64,000 nt of DNA from Chitinophaga rupis (GTDB lineage Bacteria > Bacteroidota > Bacteroidia > Chitinophagales > Chitinophagaceae). Of this stretch, positions 17,683 to 27,591 are shown in pieces (position 1 is the first letter of the stretch; every line of letters begins with the position of its first letter). The position numbers and the translations under genes are program-made. Where the stretch lies: positions 1-64,000 of the forward strand of contig NZ_FOBB01000004.1 of the NCBI RefSeq assembly GCF_900109685.1. Reading direction: 5' to 3'. The notes beneath the pieces are model-generated. The model did not search any database. It worked only from the letters and a program-made list of their open reading frames with translations, and was not told the origin of the DNA.

Positions 17683-18795
17683 TTACCCCATCAGCATACT
17701 GGTACATTGATCCACTTCCTCAAACGTATTAAAGCTGTGTAATACAATGCGTAAACGCTCCTGCCCTTTGGGTACGGTGGGGTGCAGGATGGGCCTTATA
17801 TCTAAATTGGCAGCCTGTAAGGCGGCTGCCTGGCGGCGGGTAAATTCATTGCCGGGTGTAAGCACGATCTGGATGGGTGTTTCGCTGGGCAGCACCTGCA
17901 GGGTATGCGTGGCCAGCCGGAAGCGGGCAATAAGGGCGGCCAGGTGCGTGCGGGCCTCTGTCATATAAGGGAATAAGTTATAGCTGGCCATAACAGCGGC
18001 AATAGCTGTAGGGGGTAACGCGGTTGTATATATGAAAGCGCGGGAAAAATTGACCAGGTATCTGCGCAGCTCATCAGTCCCTAATACAATGGCGCCATGG
18101 CAGCCCAGGGCTTTGCCAAAGGTATGCACACGGGCAAAACATTTACCGGCTAACCCCAACGCCTGTACTAAGCCTTCGCCCTGCGGGCCTACAACGCCGG
18201 TGGCATGGGCTTCATCTACAATTAAATGAGCGCCGGCCTTTTCACAGGCTGCGGCCATCTCTTTCAGCGGGGCCATATCCCCATCCATAGAGTATACGGA
18301 TTCTACGGCAACAAATATATTGCCGGTAGCACGCTGCAGCTTCTTTTCCAGGTCGGCCACATCATTATGTAAAAAAGAAAAGGCCTGTGCGCGGCTCAGG
18401 CGAATGCCATCGCGGATAGAGGCATGGATCAGCTGATCATAGATCACGGTATCTTCCTTTTGCGGTACGCAGGAGAACAATCCTACATTAGCGTCGTACC
18501 CCGAATTATAGATCAGGCCTGCTTTGGCGGCATGAAAGGCGGCCAGGTTCTGCTCTGCTTCTTCTATCCACGCATAGTTACCGGCCAGCAAACGGGAGCC
18601 GGTGCTGCCATGCATGTAAGGCCTTTCCATTAACAGGGTATGCACAGCCTCCTGCATAGCGGCACTGCGGGCAATGCCCAGGTAGTCGTTGGAACAAAAA
18701 TCCACCATGTGCGGGGCGGGCAGCTTCAGCTCGCGTAGGGCGTGCTGGGCCTGGCGCTGCGCCAGCTGATCCAGTAAGAAGGATGCTTGCTTCAT
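17683..18795 (-). CDS. bioF: 8-amino-7-oxononanoate synthase-like (BioF/KBL family)
   Basis: A 370-residue PLP enzyme of the alpha-oxoamine synthase family, cytoplasmic. Landmarks are the entry motif VDFCSNDYLGIA (residues 31-42), the glycine-rich MHGSTGSRLLAG (about 76-87), VDEAHATGVVGPQGEG (about 193-208) and the PLP lysine in HTFGKALGCHGA (about 225-236). BioF joins pimeloyl-ACP and alanine in the first step of biotin ring building; 2-amino-3-ketobutyrate CoA ligase is closely related. The short N-terminus (no KBL-type extension) favours BioF. No other biotin genes are in the window, so the assignment rests on the sequence alone. Confidence 0.82.
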   Translation of the reverse strand: MKQASFLLDQLAQRQAQHALRELKLPAPHMVDFCSNDYLGIARSAAMQEAVHTLLMERPYMHGSTGSRLLAGNYAWIEEAEQNLAAFHAAKAGLIYNSGYDANVGLFSCVPQKEDTVIYDQLIHASIRDGIRLSRAQAFSFLHNDVADLEKKLQRATGNIFVAVESVYSMDGDMAPLKEMAAACEKAGAHLIVDEAHATGVVGPQGEGLVQALGLAGKCFARVHTFGKALGCHGAIVLGTDELRRYLVNFSRAFIYTTALPPTAIAAVMASYNLFPYMTEARTHLAALIARFRLATHTLQVLPSETPIQIVLTPGNEFTRRQAAALQAANLDIRPILHPTVPKGQERLRIVLHSFNTFEEVDQCTSMLMG

Positions 18796-18898
18796 GCCCC
18801 AAAACTAAACATCCGGCAGCAAATAACCGTTACCGGCAAAAAAAATATCAGGGCGGGAACTCTAGCTAACCTGTTTTGTTATTTTACTGCAACTATAA

Positions 18899-19258
18899 TT
18901 ATTGTAATATCAAATATTCCTTCGATTCATACCAATCACTGATAGCAGATAATCTCTGTATAATTTTAGGCTGTTCCTTTCCAAGGTCAAAAGCACAAAG
19001 TGTTTTGTGGCCTGCAGGAACCATATCAAAAGGAAGAAAAAAACCTTGAGTGACCGACTTTAGTGTAACCTCGCCAATAAGGTGTTCATCACCTTCCATA
19101 TCTTTTACAATTGTAAAAACAGCTCCTATAGGAATATCAAATTCCGAAAAATCACAGAAAAGCAATACTTCTCTTTCACCTATGCCTAATCTCACTAAAT
19201 ACATCGCTCTCACGCTATCAGATGCTCTTCCTAATATCTTTAACTTTTCTTTAGCCAT
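18899..19258 (-). CDS. Hypothetical protein, 119 residues
   Basis: I do not recognise this protein. It is 119 residues long, soluble, without signal peptide or membrane segment, and is mostly beta-strand-like in its pattern (for example EREVLLFCDFSEFDIPIGAVFTIV and HLIGEVTLKSVTQGFFLPFD). It contains two cysteines. Its codons are richer in A and T than those of the flanking genes, which suggests recent arrival or low expression. It lies alone between the BioF-like gene and the T9SS cluster. The long uninterrupted frame and clean start (MAKEKLKILG) support it as a real gene. Confidence 0.6.
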   Translation of the reverse strand: MAKEKLKILGRASDSVRAMYLVRLGIGEREVLLFCDFSEFDIPIGAVFTIVKDMEGDEHLIGEVTLKSVTQGFFLPFDMVPAGHKTLCAFDLGKEQPKIIQRLSAISDWYESKEYLILQ

Positions 19259-19359
19259 TGCCTTGCTCTTTTATGTCAACATTCATTGCATAATGCTCTT
19301 ATAAAAAACGAATATCGTCTAAGACCATACAATGGCATTAAATATACAATTTCCTATTT

Positions 19360-21150
19360 CTAATACAATATCTTCAGCATACTGCGCCTGTTCTCCCTAT
19401 GCTGGCTTTCATCACAGGGCACCCCATTACCACAGGGGTTCACCAGCTCACGCTCGCCCAGGTTCTCATAGTACATGCGTTTGGATGATACGCCTCTTTT
19501 TACCAGGTAATCTATTACGGCATAGCTGCGCAGGGCAGAAAGATTAATATTGTACTTGTCAGACCCGCGACTATCTGCATAGGAGCGCACCATCAGCTTC
19601 CATTCAGGATGCTGCTGCAATACCACTGCCACGCGGTCCAGCAGGTCTTTGGAGGCTGTCAGCAATACTGCGCTGTTATAATCATACAGGAAATATAATT
19701 TTTCCAGCTTGTTCACAATAGTGCTGTCTGTTTTAGTAGGTACAGGCGTAACGGCCACCGTATCCGGTGGCGTTGGTTTTCCGGCTTTGGGGTTCTCCAG
19801 CTTCTCTGTTATATGCGTATCCATGAAGTGGTAAATATCATCACCACCACCACCGCCGCGGCGGTTAGAGGAAAAGTATCCTTCGTACTGGTTGCTTTTT
19901 ATTACAAAGCCCAGGTCATCTGAACCGGAGTTAAAGGGACGGCGCAGGTTGCGGGGAGCGCTCCATTCCGCACGGTTGCCCGTGGTACGGAAAATATCAA
20001 AACCGCCCATGCCCGGATGTCCTTTGCTGGAAAAGTAAAGCGAGCCTGCTTCATTCATGGTGGGAAATCCTTCTTCAAAGCGGGTATTGATCACCGGCCC
20101 GCAGTTGGCGGGTGGCCCCCAGTTACCATCTGCCTGCTTTTCGCTGTACCAGAGATCTGTTTTGCCCTGCCCGCCCGGACGGTCTGATACAAAGTACAGG
20201 ATATTGCCATCATTGCTCAGCGTTGCATTACCACTAAAGTAACCGGCCATGTTTAATGCTGCAACCGGCTCCAGTGGCGACCAAACTGAATCTTTCTTTA
20301 CAGACCAGAACAGCGACATTAAACGTTTTCCATTCACAGCGCCTTTCTTCGTACGGTCGGCCATATCTTTTCCCCAAACATTCAGGGTCACATACAAAGT
20401 ATCTTCCCTGCTATTGAAACAAACCGGGCCTACGTGGTAGGGGATCTTTCCCAACACCTTCGGCAATACTTCTTCCAGCACGTTATTCACTATGCCGCCT
20501 TTTGTGTATTGTTTGAACAGATAGGCTTTAAAGAAAGGCTGGTTCACGCGGGGATCTGTAGCGGGGTTACGCTCGGCGCCGGTACTGAGCGCCATTTTAC
20601 GGTAACCGTTGGATACTACCAGCAGCCCGGCTTTCATCATGCCGCTTACCCAGTCGGCCCCCTGTGAGCTTAGCTCTTTTATATTCTCTACTGCCAGGTT
20701 CAGTGTATCTTTTTTCCATAACAGCGCACTGTCGCACCCGGCCAGCATGATATTTTTCCATTGCATAATACTATCTGCACCGGCGCTGTTATAACGGCCC
20801 AAGTAAATTTTTGCCGTATCATATTCTTCGATATTCTTTTGTATCTCGCTATACAGGAGCTGGATCTCTGCCGGGCAATCAGGACGTTCCATCATTTGCA
20901 GGTACCAGTAACCTGCTTCTGTAAAGCGGGCCATTTCAATATAGCACTGCGCTGTTTTTCCCAGCAGCTTTAACGATGCTTTATTACCTTTTCTTTCCGC
21001 CAGCCTGCTATAAAGCGTAGCAGCTACTGCATATTCCTGCCGTGCGAAAGCGTCATCTGCCAGCTGCGGCAGGCTTTTTTGCTCCTGCGCATATAACCGC
21101 ACAGGCCCCCAAACTAAAACCATTAACAGAATGGTGTAAAAACGTAACAT
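19360..21150 (-). CDS. OmpA family protein with TPR and PD40 repeats (T9SS-associated)
   Basis: A 596-residue cell-envelope protein. A signal peptide (MLRFYTILLMVLVWGPVRLYAQ) is followed by a TPR-like helical region (about 25-120), a WD40-like PD40 beta-propeller (about 170-450, with ILYFVSDRPGGQGKTDLWYS and LYFSSKGHPGMGGFDIF) and a C-terminal OmpA domain that binds peptidoglycan (about 480-596, with NINLSALRSYAVIDYLVKRGV). The order resembles PorE-type components, although no lipoprotein cysteine follows the signal. It lies 17 bases downstream of the PorP/SprF gene and after the type B adhesin, so the three probably form one operon for secretion and anchoring of that adhesin. Confidence 0.88.
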   Translation of the reverse strand: MLRFYTILLMVLVWGPVRLYAQEQKSLPQLADDAFARQEYAVAATLYSRLAERKGNKASLKLLGKTAQCYIEMARFTEAGYWYLQMMERPDCPAEIQLLYSEIQKNIEEYDTAKIYLGRYNSAGADSIMQWKNIMLAGCDSALLWKKDTLNLAVENIKELSSQGADWVSGMMKAGLLVVSNGYRKMALSTGAERNPATDPRVNQPFFKAYLFKQYTKGGIVNNVLEEVLPKVLGKIPYHVGPVCFNSREDTLYVTLNVWGKDMADRTKKGAVNGKRLMSLFWSVKKDSVWSPLEPVAALNMAGYFSGNATLSNDGNILYFVSDRPGGQGKTDLWYSEKQADGNWGPPANCGPVINTRFEEGFPTMNEAGSLYFSSKGHPGMGGFDIFRTTGNRAEWSAPRNLRRPFNSGSDDLGFVIKSNQYEGYFSSNRRGGGGGDDIYHFMDTHITEKLENPKAGKPTPPDTVAVTPVPTKTDSTIVNKLEKLYFLYDYNSAVLLTASKDLLDRVAVVLQQHPEWKLMVRSYADSRGSDKYNINLSALRSYAVIDYLVKRGVSSKRMYYENLGERELVNPCGNGVPCDESQHRENRRSMLKILY

Positions 21151-21167
21151 ATCAGTGTCCCCTTCTT

Positions 21168-22166
21168 TTAAAAGTACCGTGGATTGGATGTGCTGTAATG
21201 CTTTGACGGGAATAGCAGGCCGATAGATATTTCGTGCGATCCCCCCTGGGCGCCGGCCAGCTTGTTAATATTCATATCATAGGCATATCCCATGCGCAGC
21301 TTTTCCGATACATAATATTCTACGATAGCGCTGGCGGCATTCACAGATTGCAGCCCGGAAGGCAGCTGTTTGTTCCATATGGGCACGCCTGCACGAAACG
21401 AGCCGCCTATCCAGAAAACATTTTCAATGAGCAGCATGGCATTCAGGTCTATATTGGTAGGCCCTTTAAAATCATCCTTGAGCATGATGGATGGCTTCAG
21501 CTGCACATGTTCCGACAGCGGCAGCATACAACCTGTTGCCAGGTAAATGTGCTGCGTTTTACGGATGTTCTGGTAGTTATATCCTTTCCAGTGATACGAT
21601 GTGCTGGTGTAGCGGGAAAAGAGATCCAGCACAGACAGGCTTAGGAAAAAGGATGGTGTATGATAATAAATACCGAACCGCGCGTCCGGCGAGTAAGCGT
21701 TTACGCCTCCTGCCGGAAACACCGGGTCATCCGCATCCAGGTACTGCAGCGCTTTCCCATCCAGCCGGTACTGCGTAACGCCCAGGGCTATACCCAGGCA
21801 AAGGCGGCGCGTATTTTCATTATCCAAAGGAATGCGGTATGCATAGGAGCCGTAAAAAGAAAATGCCTGCTGCGGTCCCATTGCATCTGCCATTACCTGT
21901 AATCCCAAACCTATTCCTGCACCAGCTTTCAGCGGATGCAAAGGCCCATCTACCGATACTCCGCCGGTATGCGGCGCACCAGGCAAACCGGTCCATTGCT
22001 GCCGGTAAATGGTGTTAAGGTATAAGGCATCCTTATAACCTGCATAGGCAGGGTTTACACTTAACCCGTTAAAGGCATACTGGCTGAACTGCACATTCTG
22101 CTGCGCCCTGCTATTCAAGGCTGCCAGTAGCAGTATTACTATATACCATTTCTTTCTGCTGCACAT
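21168..22166 (-). CDS. PorP/SprF family type IX secretion membrane protein
   Basis: A 332-residue outer-membrane barrel protein. A signal peptide (CSRKKWYIVILLLAALNSRAQ) leads into the diagnostic PorP/SprF opening QFSQYAFNGLSVNPAYAGYKDAL, and the rest alternates strand by strand to the end. SprF is needed in Flavobacterium johnsoniae for export of SprB, a type B sorting-domain protein. This copy directly follows such a cargo gene and is presumably its dedicated partner. The start was set at ATG 22166: a start at 22208 would overlap the upstream gene and bury the signal peptide. The gene begins 17 bases after the adhesin stop. Confidence 0.92.
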   Translation of the reverse strand: MCSRKKWYIVILLLAALNSRAQQNVQFSQYAFNGLSVNPAYAGYKDALYLNTIYRQQWTGLPGAPHTGGVSVDGPLHPLKAGAGIGLGLQVMADAMGPQQAFSFYGSYAYRIPLDNENTRRLCLGIALGVTQYRLDGKALQYLDADDPVFPAGGVNAYSPDARFGIYYHTPSFFLSLSVLDLFSRYTSTSYHWKGYNYQNIRKTQHIYLATGCMLPLSEHVQLKPSIMLKDDFKGPTNIDLNAMLLIENVFWIGGSFRAGVPIWNKQLPSGLQSVNAASAIVEYYVSEKLRMGYAYDMNINKLAGAQGGSHEISIGLLFPSKHYSTSNPRYF

Positions 22167-22183
22167 AACTGTACGTTTACGAA

Positions 22184-25100
22184 TTAATTCCTTTTTATCA
22201 CCACCCATCCTTTGTATAATTTTACGCCGCCTGCTGTTTCTTTTAATTCCAGCTTATAGAAATAAGTGCCTTCACTTAAGCCCGTACCATTCCAGTCGTT
22301 ATGATATTCTTTTGACTGGTACACCATGCTGCCCCAGCGGTTGAACACATAGAGCACAGCCTTGCCGTATTTTTCCAGTCCTTTGATGATAAAGTATTCA
22401 TTCTTGCCATCGCCATTAGGGCTCATGGCATTTACAATAAACAGTCCGCCGTCGCTTTCGTCCGGTATAGTTTCGATCTCCGTACCCGGGTGCCCGTTAC
22501 AGCCCGCCGATGCAGGATCGCAACCAGATGTTGGCACCGTAACGGTGCCATCTGAAACATAGGCTGTATTAGTGATCACAGGCACAGTACTATCCAGGCC
22601 GGTGCTTACTTTTACTTTAAAGGTTACATCGGCAATAGCGCCTAATGCCAGGTTGCTCAGGGTCCATTTTACTGCATTCGTTGCCCTGTCATAAGTACCG
22701 CCATCTGTTGCGCTTTCAAAAGTGGTATGCGCCGGTACGGTATCAGTAATATTAATAGCCGGTATGGTTACATTCCCTGTGTTCCGCACCTGAATGGTGT
22801 AGGTTAATATTTCCCCCGCTTTTGCCTTTGGATTACCACTGGCAGTGGCCACTGATTTCCAGGTATCAAATGTGGATACCTTGCCCACCGGTATGTTGGT
22901 GGCAGGATCGCCGGGATTGGGGTGCGGATGCGGGTTATTAGGATCACTGGGATCTGGCGGCGTGCTGGGCTGCCCTCCCTTACCATTACCGTTATCTACT
23001 GCGGCGGTATTTATAATGCTGGTAGCGCCGGTAAGGTCTTTCACCACCTTTACGGTAAAGCTGCGGGTTACATCCGGTGCGCCTACTGCAATAGTAGCAA
23101 CCGTCCAGCTAAGCTTGCCTGTAACATCGGGCCCTATACCACCTTCTGCGCTTACAAATTCCGTATAGGCAGGTACGTTATCCGTGATCTGCACGTTGGT
23201 TAATGTAACGCTGCCGATATTGCGCACATGAATGGTATAGGTGATCTCATCGCCGGTAGTTACCGCACCTGCAGCACCGGAGCCGGTATAGCTGGCGCTT
23301 TTCCAGTTGGCGGAGTTCTTGCCATTATCCACCGGTACCTCTGTAGCAGGATCGTTAGGGTCTGGGTTGGGTTTGGGCTGATTAGGATCGTTACCATTCT
23401 GTGGGCCGGTGGGATGATTACCGCCGCCATCTCCATTATCTACCCAGGCTGTGTTAACAATATAAGTTGCGTTGGTAAGGTCGTTCGCTACTTTTACGGT
23501 AAAGCTGCGCGTTACATCTGCGCTGCCTACCGGTATCTCTGTAACGGTCCAGGTAAGCTTGCCGGCAGCATCGGGTACAATACCACCTTCTGCGCTTACA
23601 AACTGCGTATAGGTAGGTATGTTATCCGTGATCACTACATTGGTGAGCTTTACATAACCGGTGTTACGTACATGGATGGTGTAAGTGATCTCATCACCGG
23701 ACCTTACTGATCCTGCAACGCCGGTGCCCGTATATGCGGCGCTTTTCCAGTTAACAGAGTGTTTGGCGGTATCTACCGGTACGTTGGTAGACGGATCGCC
23801 CGGGTTAGGATGTGTTTGCGGGTTGTTAGGGTTACTGGGATCCGGCGGTGTAGTAGGATGCTCTCCTGATCCATCGCCATTATCAACTCCTGCGGTGTTG
23901 AGGATACCGGTAGCGCCGGTAAGATCATTCACCACCCTTACCACAAAGCTGCGCGTTACGTCTGTTGAGCCAATTGGCACCTCTGCAATATTCCAGGTGA
24001 GCTTGCCGCTTGCATCGGGTACAATACCACCTTCTGCGCTTACAAACTGCGTATAGGCAGGTATGTTATCCGTGATCGCTACATTGGTGAGCTTTACATG
24101 ACCCGTGTTGCGAATATGAATAGTATAGGTTATCTGGTCGCCCGGTTTTACAGCGCCTGCAGCGCCGGTGCCGGTATAGGAAGCGCTTTTCCAGTTAAGA
24201 GATCGTTTACTCTGATCTACCGGTACGTTGGTAGATGGATCGCCGGGTGTAACAGGGCCGGGATGCGGGTTGTTAGGATCACTGGGATCCGGCGGTGTGG
24301 TGGGATGCTCTCCTGATCCATCACCATTATCAACTCCTGCGGTATTAAGGATGCCGGTTGCGCCGGTAAGATCATTCACTACCCTTACCACAAAGCTGCG
24401 GATAACATCCGGTGCGCCTACTGCAATGCCGGGAATGGTCCAGGTTAATGTACCGGTTGCATCCGGCACAGCACCACCATCGGCACTCACAAACTCTGTA
24501 TAAGTGGGTATCTTATCCGTTATTTTTATGTTCGATAAGTTAACGTTGCCGGTATTGCGTATATGAATGGTATAGGTGATTTCGTCGCCGGTGGTTACCG
24601 CACCTGCAGCACCGGAGCCGGTATAGCTGGCGCTTTTCCAGTTAACAGATTGTTTGCCGTTATCTACCGGTACGTTGGTAGATGGATCGCCTGGGTTATT
24701 AGGCCCGGGGTTCGGGTTATTAGGGTTTCCCGGATCCGGCGGCGTGGTGGGATGCTCTCCTGATCCATCACCATTATCAACTCCTGCGGTGTTAAGGATA
24801 CCGGTTGCGCCGGTAAGATCATTCACCACCCTTACTACAAAACTGCGGGTTACGTCCGTTGAGCCAACAGGCACCTCTGCAATGTTCCAGGTAAGCTTGC
24901 CGCCAGCATCGGGTGTAATACCACCTTCTGCGCTTACAAACTGCGTATAGGCAGGAATGTTATCCGTGATCACTACATTAGTGAGCTTTACATGACCCGT
25001 GTTGCGAATATGAATAGTATAGGTTATCTGGTCGCCCGGTTTTACGGCGCCCCCAGCACCGGTGCCGGTATATGCAGCACTTTTCCAGTTGGCTGAGCTT

Positions 25101-27217
25101 TTTGTTTGATCTACCGGTACGTTGGTAGATGGATCGCCAGGGGTAACAGGGCCGGGATGTGGGTTGTTAGGATCACTGGGATCCGGCGGCGTGGTGGGAT
25201 GTTCTCCTGATCCATCACCATTATCTACCCCTGCTGTATTAAGGATGTTGGTGGCGCCCGTAAGATCATTTGACACTTTTACCACAAAGCTGCGGGTAAT
25301 ATCAGGGCCGCCAATTGCTATGCTGGGAATGGTCCAGGTTAATGTACCGGCAGCATCCGGCACAATACCGCCATCGGCACTAACAAACTCCGTATAGGTG
25401 GGTATTTTATCCGTTATTTTTACGTTCGATAAACTAACGTTCCCGGTATTGCGGATATGAATGGTATAGGTGATCTGGTCGCCTGCAGTTACAGCGCCTG
25501 CTGCACCGGTACCGGTATAGGCAGCGCTTTTCCATTGCTGGGTGGATACAACATCATTGTCGGCAATAGTAACGGTAGCGGGATTTGGTGTGCCTATCAG
25601 GATGGCAGGGCTGCTGGACGGGCTGCCCGGTATAACAGCGGTTAGCGTCATGACCACGGTTTCAGGGCCTTCTACAAGATTATCATCCAGCACGGTAACC
25701 GTTACATCTGCATAACTGCTGCCTGAGGGGATAAAAGTACTTGTGGGCATCGTATAGTCGTTACCGGCGCCCTTTGTTGCGGTGCTGCCGGTAATGCCGA
25801 AGTTAACGATCAACCCTCCTACCGGAGCCTTCACACCATTGGTCCAGCCAATTCTGAAACTGCCGTTATTACCTGCGCCACCTGGCTCCTTACCATCTGT
25901 GGTGCTGATAATAGCGATGGATGTGTTATCATCATCGGCAATATTTGCTACTGCGCTTTTATTAACAGGGTCGAGGGAAAAGTTCACTGCCGGCGATCCA
26001 GTGGATGCGCTTGCATTGGGTGTTAATGAAATACTAACCGTTTCTGTTGCTTCTATTACTTTATCGTCGTTCACTATTATGGGCAGTAACACGCTGTTAG
26101 CTCCTGCAGGCAAAACGATCTCGCCGGTAAGCGTTGTGTTATCATAGTCGTAGGCTGCGCCGGGGCCGCCTGTTGCCGTACTGATATTATCTATGTTATA
26201 CTTTACAAGAATATCCTGGGTAAAGGTAAGCCCGCCGGGCAGGCTGATATTAAAACCTGCATTGTTGCCAGCGCCACCCGGTTCTTTGCCGTTTGTTGCA
26301 AGGGTAATGCTTAAGCGGTTATCATTATCAATAATATCTATGCCGCTGCCTATGTTGGGGCCTATGGTGAACATTACACCGGTTGCATCTGTAACGTTGT
26401 TTAACTGAATGGACAGATCTTCATCGCCTTCTATGTCGTTATCATCTATGGCTGTTACTACCAGGTCCACTTTATTGGCGCCTGCCGGCAGTATAATGGA
26501 GTGGGGAGATAGATCATTATAATCCACTCCTTCTGTTGCAACCCCAACGCCTGATCCCTGGATGGTATAATCGATGGTAATGTCATTTGCAGCGGTTACA
26601 CCAGCGGGCAGCTCAAAAGTGAATTTACCATTTGCGCCGCCTTCTTCTGCATTAATGGCGGTGCTGCTGATGTTTATATTATTATCATCATCCGTAATAG
26701 ATACCGTTGCGGCATTGTTGGCCGGATTAACCGGCACGGGAACAGCAGGTGATCCGGTGGTAGCGCCTGTAAGAGTTACTACTACTGATTCAGTAGGTTC
26801 AATGAGCTTATCGTCCAATACATCTACCGGTATTTGTACCGCATTCGTATTGGCCGGTAATACTACTGTACCGGATAAAGCCGTGTAATCATTACCTGCC
26901 GTGGCTGTGCCGCCTACTGTATAGGAGATGGTAATATCTTCCGGATGCGTGGATCCCAATGTTAACCCAACGGAAAAATTACCGGTGGTACCTGGTTCTC
27001 TTGCACCGGCTATGGCGGTGATGGCCACTTCCAGGGCATACGCGGATGTGGCTTTATGCGGGGATACTGTTTGACGGTTTACCGGTGTCCAGCTACCGCA
27101 TAAAATGCAGATGGCTATTAACAGGACATATTTCCTGCTACCGGTATACATGGCAAGGATGCGCTGCTGCATATATGCAAGCTTGCACCAATAGGGAGTA
27201 ATGTTTGTATAACGCAT
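22184..27217 (-). CDS. Calx-beta/DUF11 adhesin with type B T9SS sorting domain
   Basis: A secreted surface protein of up to 1677 residues. The true start may be ATG 27172 or 27151, since the signal-peptide core (YVLLIAICILCGSW) begins about residue 30. Four Calx-beta domains (about 47-560) follow, each with calcium-type acidic ends such as VSITDDD and VTIADND. Then come seven DUF11-like repeats of about 148 residues (about 565-1560), six of them starting with W-K-S-A/S-x-Y-T-G. The C-terminal 85 residues (NAMSPNGDGKNEYFIIKG, then FNRWGSMVY and WNGTGLSEGTYFY) are the gliding-motility-associated type B sorting domain. It is exported by the T9SS, probably through the adjacent PorP/SprF protein. 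Likely a long adhesin; the ligand is unknown. Confidence 0.9.
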   Translation of the reverse strand: MRYTNITPYWCKLAYMQQRILAMYTGSRKYVLLIAICILCGSWTPVNRQTVSPHKATSAYALEVAITAIAGAREPGTTGNFSVGLTLGSTHPEDITISYTVGGTATAGNDYTALSGTVVLPANTNAVQIPVDVLDDKLIEPTESVVVTLTGATTGSPAVPVPVNPANNAATVSITDDDNNINISSTAINAEEGGANGKFTFELPAGVTAANDITIDYTIQGSGVGVATEGVDYNDLSPHSIILPAGANKVDLVVTAIDDNDIEGDEDLSIQLNNVTDATGVMFTIGPNIGSGIDIIDNDNRLSITLATNGKEPGGAGNNAGFNISLPGGLTFTQDILVKYNIDNISTATGGPGAAYDYDNTTLTGEIVLPAGANSVLLPIIVNDDKVIEATETVSISLTPNASASTGSPAVNFSLDPVNKSAVANIADDDNTSIAIISTTDGKEPGGAGNNGSFRIGWTNGVKAPVGGLIVNFGITGSTATKGAGNDYTMPTSTFIPSGSSYADVTVTVLDDNLVEGPETVVMTLTAVIPGSPSSSPAILIGTPNPATVTIADNDVVSTQQWKSAAYTGTGAAGAVTAGDQITYTIHIRNTGNVSLSNVKITDKIPTYTEFVSADGGIVPDAAGTLTWTIPSIAIGGPDITRSFVVKVSNDLTGATNILNTAGVDNGDGSGEHPTTPPDPSDPNNPHPGPVTPGDPSTNVPVDQTKSSANWKSAAYTGTGAGGAVKPGDQITYTIHIRNTGHVKLTNVVITDNIPAYTQFVSAEGGITPDAGGKLTWNIAEVPVGSTDVTRSFVVRVVNDLTGATGILNTAGVDNGDGSGEHPTTPPDPGNPNNPNPGPNNPGDPSTNVPVDNGKQSVNWKSASYTGSGAAGAVTTGDEITYTIHIRNTGNVNLSNIKITDKIPTYTEFVSADGGAVPDATGTLTWTIPGIAVGAPDVIRSFVVRVVNDLTGATGILNTAGVDNGDGSGEHPTTPPDPSDPNNPHPGPVTPGDPSTNVPVDQSKRSLNWKSASYTGTGAAGAVKPGDQITYTIHIRNTGHVKLTNVAITDNIPAYTQFVSAEGGIVPDASGKLTWNIAEVPIGSTDVTRSFVVRVVNDLTGATGILNTAGVDNGDGSGEHPTTPPDPSNPNNPQTHPNPGDPSTNVPVDTAKHSVNWKSAAYTGTGVAGSVRSGDEITYTIHVRNTGYVKLTNVVITDNIPTYTQFVSAEGGIVPDAAGKLTWTVTEIPVGSADVTRSFTVKVANDLTNATYIVNTAWVDNGDGGGNHPTGPQNGNDPNQPKPNPDPNDPATEVPVDNGKNSANWKSASYTGSGAAGAVTTGDEITYTIHVRNIGSVTLTNVQITDNVPAYTEFVSAEGGIGPDVTGKLSWTVATIAVGAPDVTRSFTVKVVKDLTGATSIINTAAVDNGNGKGGQPSTPPDPSDPNNPHPHPNPGDPATNIPVGKVSTFDTWKSVATASGNPKAKAGEILTYTIQVRNTGNVTIPAINITDTVPAHTTFESATDGGTYDRATNAVKWTLSNLALGAIADVTFKVKVSTGLDSTVPVITNTAYVSDGTVTVPTSGCDPASAGCNGHPGTEIETIPDESDGGLFIVNAMSPNGDGKNEYFIIKGLEKYGKAVLYVFNRWGSMVYQSKEYHNDWNGTGLSEGTYFYKLELKETAGGVKLYKGWVVIKRN
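22500..25540 (-). repeat. Seven tandem DUF11-coding repeats of about 446 bp
   Basis: The motif encoding NWKSAAYTG recurs near 23299, 23743, 24189, 24635, 25081 and 25528, with a diverged copy near 22855, a period of about 444-446 bases. The six central units are nearly identical over long stretches. They are made of two alternating variants (x-AVTTGDE and x-AVKPGDQ types), implying duplication of a two-unit block. Confidence 0.85.
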
Positions 27218-27591
27218 TACATTAAATTGTTTGCGCTGAAAAGATAGGTTTAGTCCGGTGCCCGGAATGAGGGGGAGTTAAGAATGCATAATGGGGTATG
27301 CTACGTTGTGTAAAACTACTCATAGGTTAAAGGCATTGGTTATAGGATAGTATTCTGATATCATAAAATTAATAATATTTATATCTAAACAATCATTATC
27401 CACTATATATTTCACAGGTATTTTCAAATAAATCGTATGTGCGTTTATGTTACTACCATCTAACAGACATGACTCTCCCGTTCAGCTGTGGCAGCATGTT
27501 TCAATAGCTATTACTGATAAATACTTTACGCCCTCTCTCATGGGAGAAAGAGCGTAAAGTATTTTTTATGCCTGATACTTTGTTTGTAGTA
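27218..27591. other. Intergenic stretch between the two large surface-protein genes
   Basis: It should contain the promoter of the type B adhesin, but no TAnnTTTG element on the minus strand was convincing. The distal half carries the hairpin at 27521-27567. Nothing else is recognised. Confidence 0.4.
27521..27567. terminator. Hairpin terminator after the giant repeat protein gene
   Basis: Eleven-base arms (27521-27531 ATACTTTACGC and 27552-27562) enclose a 20-base loop with a small inner stem. A T run lies on the plus side and a shorter TTTAT on the minus side. It lies 25-71 bases past the stop of the minus-strand gene and probably ends its transcript. Confidence 0.65.

Noticed and set aside
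22362..26888. Plus-strand open frames opposite the Calx-beta/DUF11 gene
   Set aside because: They are periodic with the 446-bp repeat and of low-complexity composition, explained by the gene on the other strand.
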